A DNA stretch of 64,000 nt from Erpobdella octoculata (taxonomy: Eukaryota; Annelida; Clitellata; Hirudinida; Erpobdellidae): the NCBI GenBank assembly GCA_963978895.1, contig OZ022244.1, positions 32,699,432 to 32,763,431 of the forward strand, written 5' to 3'. Each line of letters starts with the position of its first letter. The stretch's first letter is position 1. Positions 52,444 to 62,408 of the stretch are shown piece after piece. Under the pieces are notes generated by a model. It worked only from the letters and a program-made list of their open reading frames with translations. It searched no databases and was not told the origin of the DNA. The translations under genes and the position numbers were made by a program.

Positions 52444-55400
52444 TTAGTCTTTACGTTTCACTTTTGATTTTGCAGTTCCGTCTTTTGGATTATTTGTCTA
52501 AATTGAAAATTAAATAAATTCATGATGCGTAAAAAAAAAATAATTGTACATTCATACAGCAACCAGCTGATTGATTGATAACCTTGTCGCGTATGTAGCC
52601 GTATTTAATGAGCAAATCTCTGGAGCAGTTAGTGATGTGTTTAAACCTATCAGAACCCAGATGTATTCCACCATACCAGCGAGTCACAACTATCAGCACG
52701 TTTCTTGCATCTACGATCTTATTAAAATAATCGTTATGTTTATTATTATTATTATTATTAGATCAACTTTAATTTTGATAAATGATAAAAAAAACTAAAA
52801 ACAAAATGGCAACTTCTAATAAACGGAGTATTCTCGAAGCGGCATGAGTTTCTCCGTCATCAAAGTCTCCCGTTGTAAAACTGCCATTTTTACACTCGAT
52901 TCTAAAAATAGAAATACAGCCATGAACAAAGAATTAAATTATGCGTCATAATTAATTTATATCGATCCTTAGTGGTTCGGGCCGATAGAATAGAACCACC
53001 GTGTATCCTCCTATGCGTGTCGTAAAAGGCGACTAAAGGGAGGTTCGCAGGAAGGGCATCCGGGTAAAACTTTGCTCCAAATTCCATATGGGTTACAAAA
53101 CAAAGAATTTCATGCCGGCTCGGACGTCACCCGGTCAAACAAGGTCCGCGCTTCCTTTTCTGGGCCTAGACGGAAGTGAAAAGTTTGCTATGGGCCTGAA
53201 GAAGAATTTAGAGGGTTCAAGTGTTTGTTTGAGAATTGGCTCTGTGAATGTTGGAACGATGAGAGGAAGAGATGGTGAGGTTGCTGATATGGCAGCAAGA
53301 CGATGTTTAGATTTTTGTTGTCTTCAGGAGACTGGCTGGAAAGGTGAAGGTGCCAGAAAACTTGGTGAGTATAAGTTTTTCTGGATGGGTTCTGAGAAAG
53401 GAATTCATGGTGTAGGAATGCTGGTAGCAGATAGATGGGTTGAGAAAGTGTTGGAGGTCAAGCGTGTGAGTGAGAGATTGTTATTGCTTCGTGTAATTGT
53501 GGGTAAGTCGGTGCTGAACTTGTTGTCTATATATGCTCCGCAAGTAGGTCGGCCGATGGAGGAGAAAGAGGAATTTCTTGCTATAATGGTTAAGGTTGTG
53601 TCGGATATAAATGTTGATGAGAATTTGTTGATCTGTGGTGATTTTAACGGACATGTGGGAACTGGTATTGATGGATTTGAAGGTGTTCATGGGGGTTGTG
53701 GGTTTGGTAAGCGAAATCTGGAAGGTGAGATGATATTAGAATTTGCTGATTCATTGAACCTTGCTGTCGCCAACACTTGGTTTAAAAAGGAGGATAATAA
53801 GTTGATAACATATGAGTCTGGTGGGTGTCGGACTGTTGTTGATTACATTTTAGTCAGAAAGTCTGAGAGAAAATTTATTAGGGACGTTAAGATTATCCGA
53901 AGTGAAGCATGTATCCCACAGCACAAATTGCTTATTTGTGTTATGGAGCTGAATGAGAGGGTGAAAAAATGTAATGTGAAATTTGTAGAAAGATGTAAGG
54001 TTTGGAAGCTGAAAGAGACAGAGACGGAATGCATCTTCAAAGAAAGAGTGCAAGCTAAAGCTGCTGTGGTGATGAATGGTCTTGGTGATGTCGAGAAAAT
54101 CTGGAATGATTTGAAGCAGTGTTTGCTTGAGGAAGCAGTAGCTGTGTGTGGGGTTACAAAAGGTATTAGTAGGCATAAGGAAACATGGTGGTGGAATGAA
54201 GAGGTTGCTGCCCTTGTAAAAGAGAAACGTCGGCTATTTAACTTGTTGAAGTGCCAGCAACATGGGAAAAATCTAGCAACCAAGGAGAGCTACAACCAGG
54301 CCAAACGCATGGCTAAGAAAGCTATCTTTAATGCTAAGAACGCTGTCCGAAAGACTTTTTGCGAAGATTTGGATAGGGAGGACAGGAAAGGAAATGTGTT
54401 TAGGGTAGCCAAGCAGCTAATGCGTAAAAACCGGGATGTAGTGGGGGCCAACTGCGTGAAAGACCATGAAGGTAAGGTTGTGGCTGAGGATAGTAGGTTG
54501 TTGGAGGTATGGAGAGCGCATTATGATAGAATTTCTAATGAGGAGTTCACTTGGGATGCAAATGGTCTAACTCATGTAAGTCCTGTTTGTGGACCTAGTG
54601 AAAAGTTAACTACCCTGGAAGTTAGTAATGCAATCCATAAGATGAAACGTAACAAGGCAGCAGGACCTTCAGGAGTGGTGGCAGACATGTTGAAAGCTGC
54701 TGGAGCTGTTGGTATAGTGTGGATGACTGAAGTGTGCAATGCAGTAGTGAAGGATGGCAAAACCCCTGTAGACTGGAATAAGAACTGGATGGTGAATGTC
54801 TACAAGGGAAAAGGCGATGCATTAGCGTGTGGCTCATACAGGGGCATTAAACTATTAGAACATGCAATGAAAGTTTTAGAGAGGGTGATTGAAAAAAGAG
54901 TAAGGAAGATTGTGAAAATTGATGGTATGCAGTTTGGTTTCATGATGGGGAAAGGTACTACCGATGCTATTTTCATAGTTCGTCAGCTGCAGGAAAAGTA
55001 TCTTGCCAAGAACAAAGATCTGTGGATGGCCTTTGTTGATCTTGAAAAGGCATTTGATAGAGTACCTCGTGAGATAGTGTGGTGGGCTCTGAGATGTCTA
55101 GGTGTGGATGAATGGTTAGTTTCCGTGATAAGAACTATGTATGATGATGCAGCGACAGTGGTGAGAGTGAATGGGAAGGAGAGTGATGCTTTCAGCATTA
55201 AGGTTGGAGTGCATCAGGGTTCAGTTCTCAGCCCATTGTTGTTTATCATTGTTTTAGAGGCCTTATCACGGGAGCTCAGGGTAGGCTTGCCAATGGAACT
55301 GCTCTATGCTGATGATCTTGTTTTATTAGCTGAGACAGAAGATTCTCTCCTGGAAAAGTTAAGGATCTGGAAAATTGGCATGGAAGCGAAAGGCCTTAGA

Positions 55401-58400
55401 GTGAATGCGAGTAAGACAAAAATCATGAAGTGTCGGGCCGGAATGGGACAGGTGAAGAAGTCGGGTAAATGGCCATGCAGTGTATGCAGAAAAGGTGTTG
55501 GCTCCAATTCTATTTGTTGTGTGGATTGTAAGAGTTGGGTCCATAAAAGGTGCAGTGGCATTTTGGGTAGTTTGAAAAATCTTGTTGGCTTCCGTTGTAA
55601 GAGTTGTGTGGCTGGTGGTTCTGTTCAGGAAGAGTTGTTGGGCGAGGTTGAGGTTGAGCCAGGTGTAAAGGTGGAGTGTGTGACCAAGTTCTGTTACCTA
55701 GGTGACACATTAGGTTCAGGAGGAGGTGTAGATGAGGCGGTGAGAGCTAGAGTGCGTTCTGCCTGGGCTAAATTCAAAGAGTTATCTCCTATCTTGACCA
55801 CCCGTGGTGCATCCTTTCATGTGAAAGGAAAGGTGTATAGGGCATGTGTTCAAAGTGTCCTTGTTTATGGCACTGAAACATGGTCTATGAAGGTGGAGAA
55901 TCTAAGAAGTTTAGAAAGGGCAGAGCGTCTGATGGTTAGATGGATGTGTGGTGTTTCGTTGAATGATCGTGCACGTAGTGTGGATTTGTATAGCCTTCTG
56001 AATGTTCCTTGTGTGGCTGATGTGGTGAGACGTGGAAGACTAAGGTGGTTTGGACATTTGGAGCGCAAAAGTGCAGATGATTGGGTTTCGGCAATTAGAG
56101 ATGTGGATGTTGTAGGAGTGAAAAGTAAAGGTAGAAGTAGGAAGACTTGGTGGGAATGCGTGAAGAAAGACATGGATGAGCTCGGCCTGAAGCGGCAGTC
56201 TGCCCTGGATCGTGACTTGTGGAGGGGCCTGATATGGAAAAACGTCCAACCCTAGCATAGCGTGGAATAGGGACGTTTCAAAACTAAATGATGATGATGA
56301 TGATCCGTACGCACCTGTATGCAATTATATTATGAGATGCAGAAGATATTTTTGTGTTTTCTTTTAGTTTAGCGATAACTTTATCGACCTGAAATTTAAA
56401 TGAACAGTGTGAAGATTGAATACGAATCATAATTAAATACCATAGTAATTAAATACAAATCATAATTAAATACCATAATAATTAAATACAAATCATAATT
56501 AAACATGAATCACATTCAAATACAAATTATAATTAAATATGAATCATAATTAAATACTTTTAAAATAAAAAACCTCTTTCTTATCAGTCACGGGTGCCAA
56601 ATGACCTTGAAAAACACTTTTTCTATCCTTGACAAATTCTCCGTGGTATATTATAGGAGGAAGTTCGTGTGCTTATTAATGGTTTCATTAAAGTTTTCAC
56701 AAAATAAAATTTTAATTTGTAATTCATTAATTTTAAATCGATTATAACCAACCTCACTGTTTCAATACTGGTATATACTTTAAACTAGCGTAAAACAGAA
56801 TAAGGATATAAACGTCATTTATTAAGAACCCTACGTTCACTCGGTCAAACTCCACGTCAGCAACAACAGCAAGCAAAGACACACCACAGCCTAGATATAA
56901 TACAACAACGTGCATACAATATAAACCACATATTGTAACATCCTTCCTTCTAATTAAACAGAGCTAACAAAATGAAATAATTGAGTGTTATAAATGTTCT
57001 CAGCTGTACTAAAGATGTGCTTAAAACAATAGAGAGTACGCTTCAAAACTAAAACAAAAAACATGAACAGGTTGTTCGATAAAGTGTCACAGTTAGTTCT
57101 GGTAGCGAATCGGCGGTTTCACATTGCGCCCTGAACGTGTCACATACGGTCTGTCAGCTGCTACAACCTTTTCAATGTTAGAACTGTTCGATGGGGTGTC
57201 ACGTTCATCTCGACTGGCTGCATTATGTTGTGAGTTGGCTGACGGAACATCGTCGTCGTCGTTCAAGTGGACCGTTGCTGGCTGTTCGACAGTTTTGTTG
57301 AGATGTGCGCGATTACGTCGGTATCTCGCTCCATCAGCTGTTTGAACATCATAGGAACGTTCGTCTAGACGTTGTTTCACGACGGCTTTCTTCCATACAT
57401 GGTCACCTATGTTGAAAGGTTTCATTCTCACACAATCTCCCTCGTTGAGAGCTGGAAGGTCTTTGGCATGCTTGTTATAGTACTCCTCCTGTCTTGTCTG
57501 GTTGGCTTTTTGCCCGCGTTTGACCTGTGCTTGGTCAACGGACTGTGGTAGAAGAAGTTGTTTGGTCATTGGAAGAGTGGATCTCGTTCTTCTGCTCATC
57601 AGTAACTGAACTGGACTGCTGCCAATGCTCTGTAGTGGAGTGTTACGAACATCGAGCAGTGCTAGGTATGGATCACGACCTGCTTCTTTGGCCTTTTTTA
57701 GCGTGATCTTCGCGGATTTCACAGCTGATTCCGCCTTGCCGTTTGCTTGTGCATGGCCAGGTGATGATGTCACGTGTTCAAAATCAAACTCTTTAGCGAA
57801 TTTCGCGAATTCGTTCGCACTGTACTGTGGTCCATTATCACTCACGACCGTCTCCGGGACGCCGTATCGAGCGAAGTGTGCTTTTAGTTTGCGGATGACA
57901 GTCGACGACGATGTATCCTCAAGTCTATCAACTTCCCAGAAATTGGAATAGTAATCCACGGTCACAAGAAAATCATATCCGTTGCATGCGAACAAATCAG
58001 TTCCGATTTTCGCCCACGGACGATCATTTAATTCATGGGGCATCAATGTTTCTTTTTGCTGTGCGATCTGGTGACTACAACAAATTTCACACTGCTGCAC
58101 ATGCTTGGTGATATCAGCATTCATTCCAGGCCAATACAGACACTCGCGCGTGCGGCGCAGACACGCTTCAATGCCCATATGTGAAGAATGTGTTCTATCG
58201 ACCATTTCTCTCCTCAATGATGCCGGCACTATGACTCGTTCGCCACGGCACAGCAGACCGTCTTGTACTGATATTTCATCACGTACTGAATGATATGGCA
58301 TCACTCGTTGATCCAACTTTGTTTTATCTGCAGGCCATCCTCGCATCACTGTTTCCTTCAGTGCCTGCAGTGACTCATCAGTCTCTGTTGCCAGACGCAA

Positions 58401-61400
58401 TGCGATGAGTCTTGCCTCAGAGATTGAGACAAATCCGGTCATCATGACTTGCTCTAGTTTCAAATGTTTCGCCGTCCCTGGCAGGAATGCACGTGAAAGT
58501 GTATCAGCTAGATACATAGACTTTCCTTGTGTGTATCTGATGGATATTTCGTAGCGTTGTAAGCGTAATAGCATTCCTTGCAGACGTCTTGGTGCTTTGC
58601 ATAGTGGTTTTTTTACGATGCTCTCCAGAGGTTTGTGATCTGACAAAATCGTGACTTTCCGACCATACGTGTACTGGTTGAATTTTTCCACACTGTATAC
58701 GATTGCCAGCGCTTCTTTTTCTATCTGAGCGTACCGCGTCTCGGTATCTGTCAAGGCGCGACTGGCATATGCGATGGGTTGTCCTTCCTGAAGTAACGCT
58801 GCTCCCAAACCTCTTTCACTGGCATCACACTGAATTGTCAGTTCTTTCTTCGGATCATAATAACGCAGTATCGGAGCCGTCGCCACGAGGTTCTTGATTT
58901 CTTGAAATGCATCATCTTGCTCTTGACCCCATGACCATTCTGCATCGGCTCTGGTTAGCTTCCGCAGCGGCTCCATGACGTCACTCAAACGTGGCAAAAA
59001 TTTGGCGAGATAGTTGACGAATCCATTCACTCGCTGTACTTCCTCGACGCTGGTTGGCACTGGCAGTTTATTGACAGCTTCGACCTTCGCAGGGTCTGGC
59101 TTTAAGCCTTCACTTGACACCACGTGTCCCAGAAATACGATGGAGCTCTGTCTTAGCTTCAGTTTTTTAGCGTTCAGCCGGATGCCTACCTGACGACATC
59201 TCTCAAGCAATCTCACTAATTTCTGATCGTGATCTTTCAGAGCTTCGGCATTCGTATCTCCGACACCATACACGATCAAATCATCTGCAATACAGATAAC
59301 ACCAGGCAAATCTCCGACAGCTGCCAAAACTTTCTTTTGAAATATCTCGCTGGAGACACATGGCCCAAATGGCAAGCGTAAATAACGATACCTTCCGTAC
59401 GGCGATGCGAACGTTGTCAACAAACTCGACTCCTCATCAAGTAACACGTGATGGTATCCATTTCGCAAGTCTGCACTACTGAACACTTTTGCCTTCGTCA
59501 GCTCAGGTAACACGTCATCGAGAATCGGTAACTGGAAATGTTCACGCTTCAATGCAACATTTAATGGCTTTGGGTCTAAACAAATCCTCAGTTCACCTGA
59601 TTTCTTCATTGTGACTACCATGTTGCTTACCCATTCGGTAGGTCGATCAACTGGACTCAACACCCCCCTCTTAACGAGTAAATCTAGTTCAGCTTTGACA
59701 CGTCCTTGTATTGATACAGGAATCCTGCGTGCCGCCGCGACATGTGGACTGACGCTCGGGTCTACCTCCAAGTGCACTGAGCCTGGTAGCGATCCTAGCT
59801 CATCAACAAACACGTCTTTGTAATGATCTATCACATCGACCGTGCTATTCACAGCAGATACACGCTTGAAATTTTCACTGTGGATTGTCAGCAACCCCAT
59901 CCGCTGGCTGTCTTTGGCACCTAGTACTGGCATCAGGTTTTCTTTCACGACAATGAAATCTACAGGATGTTTCATGTGATTCTTGGGATTGAAGAGGACA
60001 ACCTTGCATCTACCTATAGGTTTCACCTGTGTTTGGTTCCACATCACTAGAACTGATCCTGTAGGTCGAATGCTACCTGATTTGACGGAGCGTTCGTTAA
60101 TCAGATTAACCGAGGCCCCGCTGTCAATCTGCATTTTCACGGGTCTTCCATGGACGTGCATCTCAGCATAAATGGCTTTGCTGGTACCTACGGCATTCAC
60201 ATTGTCAAACGATACGCCATAGACCCTGTCTTCATCAGATCCATCGTCAACAGCTGCATGTACATTGTGTTTCTTGCTGCATTTCACTGCAAAGTGATTT
60301 TTTCCTCTGCATATACGGCATGTCTGACCCCAGGCTGGGCAGTTATCCCTGGTCATCTGGTGTTTACGTCCGCAGAACCTGCAGTCACCGCCCGAGCGGC
60401 TCATAGCAGCTTCGCCCAGTCTATATGCATTGCTGGGTTTTACTTCTGTTTTCTCATTGTGATTTCTGTCACGAAAGTTCTTGTGTGTTGTTACCTTGTG
60501 CACTGTGTCTGCACTCGCCATGGTCTTCAGCCTTGTGTCGGTTGCCTCCGCTGCTCTGCAGATGTCGATACACCTGTGCAATGTCAGTTCTCGTGTCTGA
60601 AGTAGTTTTTTTCGGACGGCTGTGTCCCGAATACCGACAACGATCCTGTCGCGCAACAATGTGTCTTTCAAGCAATCACAAAAATTACACGTCTTCTCCA
60701 ACGTGCGCAGCTGCGTAACGTACGTATCAATGCTCTCGTCCTCTTGTATGCACGAATTGAAAACATAACGCTCGTATGTCTCGTTGACTTCACCGATGAT
60801 GATTTCGTCAAATTTTCTAATCACCATGTCGATCGTTTGTTCTTCGTCATCAGTGAACTGAAATGCGTTGTACAGCTTAAGCGATTCTTTTCCGATACAT
60901 GACAGGAACAAGGCAACTTGATAGCGATTGTCCGCCGAGTCAAGACGTGCGACGATCTGGAAGTTTTTCCACTGCTGCTTGAACAACCCCCAGTTCTCTG
61001 ATCTTAATTCCGCAGGTTCCAACGCTAACGCTGATGGCGGAGATATTCCAGGTAAAAACATTGGCTGTACTGCTGCAATATTGTGGTCGGCCATTTCAGA
61101 TAAAAAATGTAACGAGATAGTTGATACGGTAATATCGCTCAGCACGACTCAGTTAAACTTCACCGAAATCCGAGTAATCCTTGTTATAAGCGTTAGTTCA
61201 GACCGCTGCCACCATGTTTCAATACTGGTATATACTTTAAACTAGCGTAAAACAGAATAAGGATATAAACGTCATTTATTAAGAACCCTACGTTCACTCG
61301 GTCAAACTCCACGTCAGCAACAACAGCAAGCAAAGACACACCACAGCCTAGATATAATACAACAACGTGCATACAATATAAACCACATATTGTAACACTC

Positions 61401-61535
61401 ACTTTTTGTATGATAACTCCAGTAAAAACTATGACATCTTCCCAGTTCTAAATTATCAATGGTTGGTTTTAGTTGTTTTACAAACGGCTGTCTGACCGTG
61501 GAAGAAAATATTGATAAACGATTCAAGTTGTACAT
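52444..61535 (-). CDS. IMPACT: IMPACT-family protein lacking an RWD domain
   Basis: UPF0029/IMPACT-domain protein. In other animals and in yeast (YIH1) the full-length form restrains GCN1-GCN2 signalling. Six minus-strand exons, all in phase: 61535-61403, 56671-56574, 56388-56315, 52901-52814, 52717-52583, 52497-52444, giving 193 aa. Motifs: PPIIYHGEFVKDRKSVFQGH, KENTKISSASHNIIAYR, DFDDGETHAASRILRLLE, NVLIVVTRWYGGIHLGSDRF. These align well with human IMPACT from ELPPI onward, but the first exon (MYNLNRLSIFSSTVRQPFVK) replaces the RWD domain. Either this is a short form or the RWD exons lie further upstream and I missed them. Intron 1 holds a whole Gypsy element and intron 3 a whole LINE. Confidence 0.88.
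52969..56303 (+). mobile_element. Apparently full-length APE-type LINE
   Basis: A GC-rich 5' leader of about 120 bp (CACCGTGTATCCTCCTATGC, AAAAGGCGACTAAAGGGAGG) precedes an intact 1055-codon frame. A short 3' region (AGCGTGGAATAGGGACGTTT) and an (ATG)n tail follow. GATCC occurs at both borders (52964-52968, 56302-56306) and may be the target duplication, though the second copy merges with the tail. It is inserted antisense in IMPACT intron 3. Confidence 0.85.
53088..56255 (+). CDS. LINE endonuclease / reverse transcriptase
   Basis: A 1055-aa single-frame protein with no stop or shift. The N-terminal APE-like endonuclease spans about residues 50-290 (NVGTMRGRDGE, QETGWKGEG, IYAPQ, ICGDFNGHVG, VDYILV, with PQHKLL at the usual SDH position). 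Reverse transcriptase spans about 500-770: NKAAGPSGV, YRGIKLLEHAMK, FVDLEKAFDRVP (about 648), GVHQGSVLSPLLF (about 706) and LLYADDLVLLAE (about 739). A PHD-like zinc finger follows at about 793-840 (PCSVCRKGVGSNSICCVDC, WVHKRCSG, FRCKSC). The C-terminal region has RLMVRWMCGVSLNDRARSVD and WFGHLERK, then TWWECVKKDMDELGL. Single-ORF layout and APE endonuclease suit RTE-like or related clades. The zinc finger makes clade assignment uncertain. Confidence 0.92.
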   Translation: MGYKTKNFMPARTSPGQTRSALPFLGLDGSEKFAMGLKKNLEGSSVCLRIGSVNVGTMRGRDGEVADMAARRCLDFCCLQETGWKGEGARKLGEYKFFWMGSEKGIHGVGMLVADRWVEKVLEVKRVSERLLLLRVIVGKSVLNLLSIYAPQVGRPMEEKEEFLAIMVKVVSDINVDENLLICGDFNGHVGTGIDGFEGVHGGCGFGKRNLEGEMILEFADSLNLAVANTWFKKEDNKLITYESGGCRTVVDYILVRKSERKFIRDVKIIRSEACIPQHKLLICVMELNERVKKCNVKFVERCKVWKLKETETECIFKERVQAKAAVVMNGLGDVEKIWNDLKQCLLEEAVAVCGVTKGISRHKETWWWNEEVAALVKEKRRLFNLLKCQQHGKNLATKESYNQAKRMAKKAIFNAKNAVRKTFCEDLDREDRKGNVFRVAKQLMRKNRDVVGANCVKDHEGKVVAEDSRLLEVWRAHYDRISNEEFTWDANGLTHVSPVCGPSEKLTTLEVSNAIHKMKRNKAAGPSGVVADMLKAAGAVGIVWMTEVCNAVVKDGKTPVDWNKNWMVNVYKGKGDALACGSYRGIKLLEHAMKVLERVIEKRVRKIVKIDGMQFGFMMGKGTTDAIFIVRQLQEKYLAKNKDLWMAFVDLEKAFDRVPREIVWWALRCLGVDEWLVSVIRTMYDDAATVVRVNGKESDAFSIKVGVHQGSVLSPLLFIIVLEALSRELRVGLPMELLYADDLVLLAETEDSLLEKLRIWKIGMEAKGLRVNASKTKIMKCRAGMGQVKKSGKWPCSVCRKGVGSNSICCVDCKSWVHKRCSGILGSLKNLVGFRCKSCVAGGSVQEELLGEVEVEPGVKVECVTKFCYLGDTLGSGGGVDEAVRARVRSAWAKFKELSPILTTRGASFHVKGKVYRACVQSVLVYGTETWSMKVENLRSLERAERLMVRWMCGVSLNDRARSVDLYSLLNVPCVADVVRRGRLRWFGHLERKSADDWVSAIRDVDVVGVKSKGRSRKTWWECVKKDMDELGLKRQSALDRDLWRGLIWKNVQP
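56758..56940 (-). repeat. Gypsy 3' LTR
   Basis: 183 bp, TG...CA ends, no difference seen from the other LTR. Confidence 0.95.
57093..61145 (-). CDS. Gypsy Gag-Pol polyprotein
   Basis: 1350 aa in one frame. The methionine of MADHNIAAVQPMF (residue 18) may be the true start. Gag ends with two zinc knuckles at about 253-290 (CRFCGRKHQ..., CRICRGKNHFAVKC). The aspartic protease has IDSGASVNLI (about 340). Reverse transcriptase covers about 480-650 (SADLRNGYHHVLL, YLRLPFG, CIADDLIVYG at about 615). RNase H covers about 740-870 (IQCDASERGLGAAL, EKEALAIVYSVEKF, LSDHKPL). Integrase has an HHCC zinc region at about 983-1025 and the core with GTDLF, VTVDYYSNFWEV, SDNGPQYSANEF and GKAESAVK. The C-terminal tail is basic and polar. 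Gag and Pol are fused, with no frameshift between them. No env gene follows. Confidence 0.96.
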   Translation of the reverse strand: MLSDITVSTISLHFLSEMADHNIAAVQPMFLPGISPPSALALEPAELRSENWGLFKQQWKNFQIVARLDSADNRYQVALFLSCIGKESLKLYNAFQFTDDEEQTIDMVIRKFDEIIIGEVNETYERYVFNSCIQEDESIDTYVTQLRTLEKTCNFCDCLKDTLLRDRIVVGIRDTAVRKKLLQTRELTLHRCIDICRAAEATDTRLKTMASADTVHKVTTHKNFRDRNHNEKTEVKPSNAYRLGEAAMSRSGGDCRFCGRKHQMTRDNCPAWGQTCRICRGKNHFAVKCSKKHNVHAAVDDGSDEDRVYGVSFDNVNAVGTSKAIYAEMHVHGRPVKMQIDSGASVNLINERSVKSGSIRPTGSVLVMWNQTQVKPIGRCKVVLFNPKNHMKHPVDFIVVKENLMPVLGAKDSQRMGLLTIHSENFKRVSAVNSTVDVIDHYKDVFVDELGSLPGSVHLEVDPSVSPHVAAARRIPVSIQGRVKAELDLLVKRGVLSPVDRPTEWVSNMVVTMKKSGELRICLDPKPLNVALKREHFQLPILDDVLPELTKAKVFSSADLRNGYHHVLLDEESSLLTTFASPYGRYRYLRLPFGPCVSSEIFQKKVLAAVGDLPGVICIADDLIVYGVGDTNAEALKDHDQKLVRLLERCRQVGIRLNAKKLKLRQSSIVFLGHVVSSEGLKPDPAKVEAVNKLPVPTSVEEVQRVNGFVNYLAKFLPRLSDVMEPLRKLTRADAEWSWGQEQDDAFQEIKNLVATAPILRYYDPKKELTIQCDASERGLGAALLQEGQPIAYASRALTDTETRYAQIEKEALAIVYSVEKFNQYTYGRKVTILSDHKPLESIVKKPLCKAPRRLQGMLLRLQRYEISIRYTQGKSMYLADTLSRAFLPGTAKHLKLEQVMMTGFVSISEARLIALRLATETDESLQALKETVMRGWPADKTKLDQRVMPYHSVRDEISVQDGLLCRGERVIVPASLRREMVDRTHSSHMGIEACLRRTRECLYWPGMNADITKHVQQCEICCSHQIAQQKETLMPHELNDRPWAKIGTDLFACNGYDFLVTVDYYSNFWEVDRLEDTSSSTVIRKLKAHFARYGVPETVVSDNGPQYSANEFAKFAKEFDFEHVTSSPGHAQANGKAESAVKSAKITLKKAKEAGRDPYLALLDVRNTPLQSIGSSPVQLLMSRRTRSTLPMTKQLLLPQSVDQAQVKRGQKANQTRQEEYYNKHAKDLPALNEGDCVRMKPFNIGDHVWKKAVVKQRLDERSYDVQTADGARYRRNRAHLNKTVEQPATVHLNDDDDVPSANSQHNAASRDERDTPSNSSNIEKVVAADRPYVTRSGRNVKPPIRYQN
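61215..61397 (-). repeat. Gypsy 5' LTR
   Basis: 183 bp. Its outer edge touches the IMPACT exon 1 donor through the CTCAC (GTGAG on the minus strand) duplication. Confidence 0.95.
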
Positions 61536-62408
61536 TATTGATCATAACGCTGTAAAACACGAAACTGCTGTTTTAGAACCTTATAAAATTAAATTAGGTA
61601 TAAAAAAGGTTATGGTTATAATCATAATCTATAATGAAATTAATAGAATGAATAGCATTTTTTCCAAAGATGCTGAGGATCAAAGAATTGTCTGAAAAGC
61701 CGTGTTGTTAGGATGTTAGGAGGTTTGCTTATGTTTACTTTAGAGCACTGAATGTGAAATGTGAACTTAGGCAATAAATAATAAAGAATAATAAACTAAT
61801 ATTTATATAATATGTTTTTAATAACTAATTAAATTTCAAGTGTAAAATAGTTTTTTATTATTTAGTGTGGATATGTGTTTAAAAGTAAACTCAAGCGCGG
61901 GGTTTCGGATTTTTAAGCTAGTTTACCGTATCGTTGTTTTTCGTTTAAAAAATGAGATTGTTTAATAATTTTTATTAAAAGTTCAAAGGTATGTGGTCAA
62001 TTGGTTTTTGTTGCATGCAGGATCAGTCTGTGAATCTTATATAAAAATTTAAAACTGGGTTACAACCATGATTTTAAAAATTTATGCAATTTGTTTAAAT
62101 AATTGTATTATGGATGACAGGATTAGAATTGACGCCATTAATATTAAATAATAATTAATTTTCTGTTAGAAGTTGTAAGTATTTTTCTGTAGAAGTGTAA
62201 CATTCCTTATTCCAAAAACCTTTTAAATCATGAATTATAAATTCAGTGTATTGTTATTCTTTGTTTTATTTAATAAATAAATGTGATATAATTATTTTAT
62301 AACAGTTATAGATTATTTAATGTTGTTTAGTTCAATTCAATGGATTTACAAAGTAAGTAAGTACATTTATATTGTTATTGCTTCAGTTGTGCAGCCTGTC
62401 TCACCAGT
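61536..62408. promoter_or_regulatory. Presumed divergent promoter region, IMPACT / RNASEH2C
   Basis: Two divergently oriented genes start within 0.9 kb, so a shared promoter region is likely by position only. I see no CpG-rich core or clear TATA element. A minus-strand acceptor TTTTACAG lies 13 nt upstream of the IMPACT ATG, so IMPACT probably has a further 5' exon here. An open minus stretch near 61690 (DNSLILSIFGKN) hints at an RWD start but lacks a usable donor. Confidence 0.4.

Larger units (their letters stand above)
56758..61397 (-). mobile_element. Intact Ty3/Gypsy retrotransposon with perfect TSD
   Basis: 4,640 bp bounded by two 183-bp LTRs that I read as identical. It is flanked by CTCAC on both sides (56753-56757 and 61398-61402), a perfect 5-bp target duplication. 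On the minus strand the LTR is TGTTACAATATG...ATTGAAACA. It is followed by a primer site TGGTGGCAGCGGTCTGAAC (61214-61196) and preceded at the other end by the purine tract AGAAGGAAGGA (about 56941-56951). With an unbroken gag-pol it looks recently inserted and possibly active. Confidence 0.96.

Noticed and set aside
53843..54283. Minus-strand frames opposite the LINE
   Set aside because: Antisense shadows of the LINE reading frame. The same applies to the plus-strand frames opposite the Gypsy gag-pol at 57124-60718.
61459..61695. Plus-strand 78-codon frame opposite IMPACT exon 1
   Set aside because: It is antisense to the IMPACT exon, with no splice context or recognisable motif.
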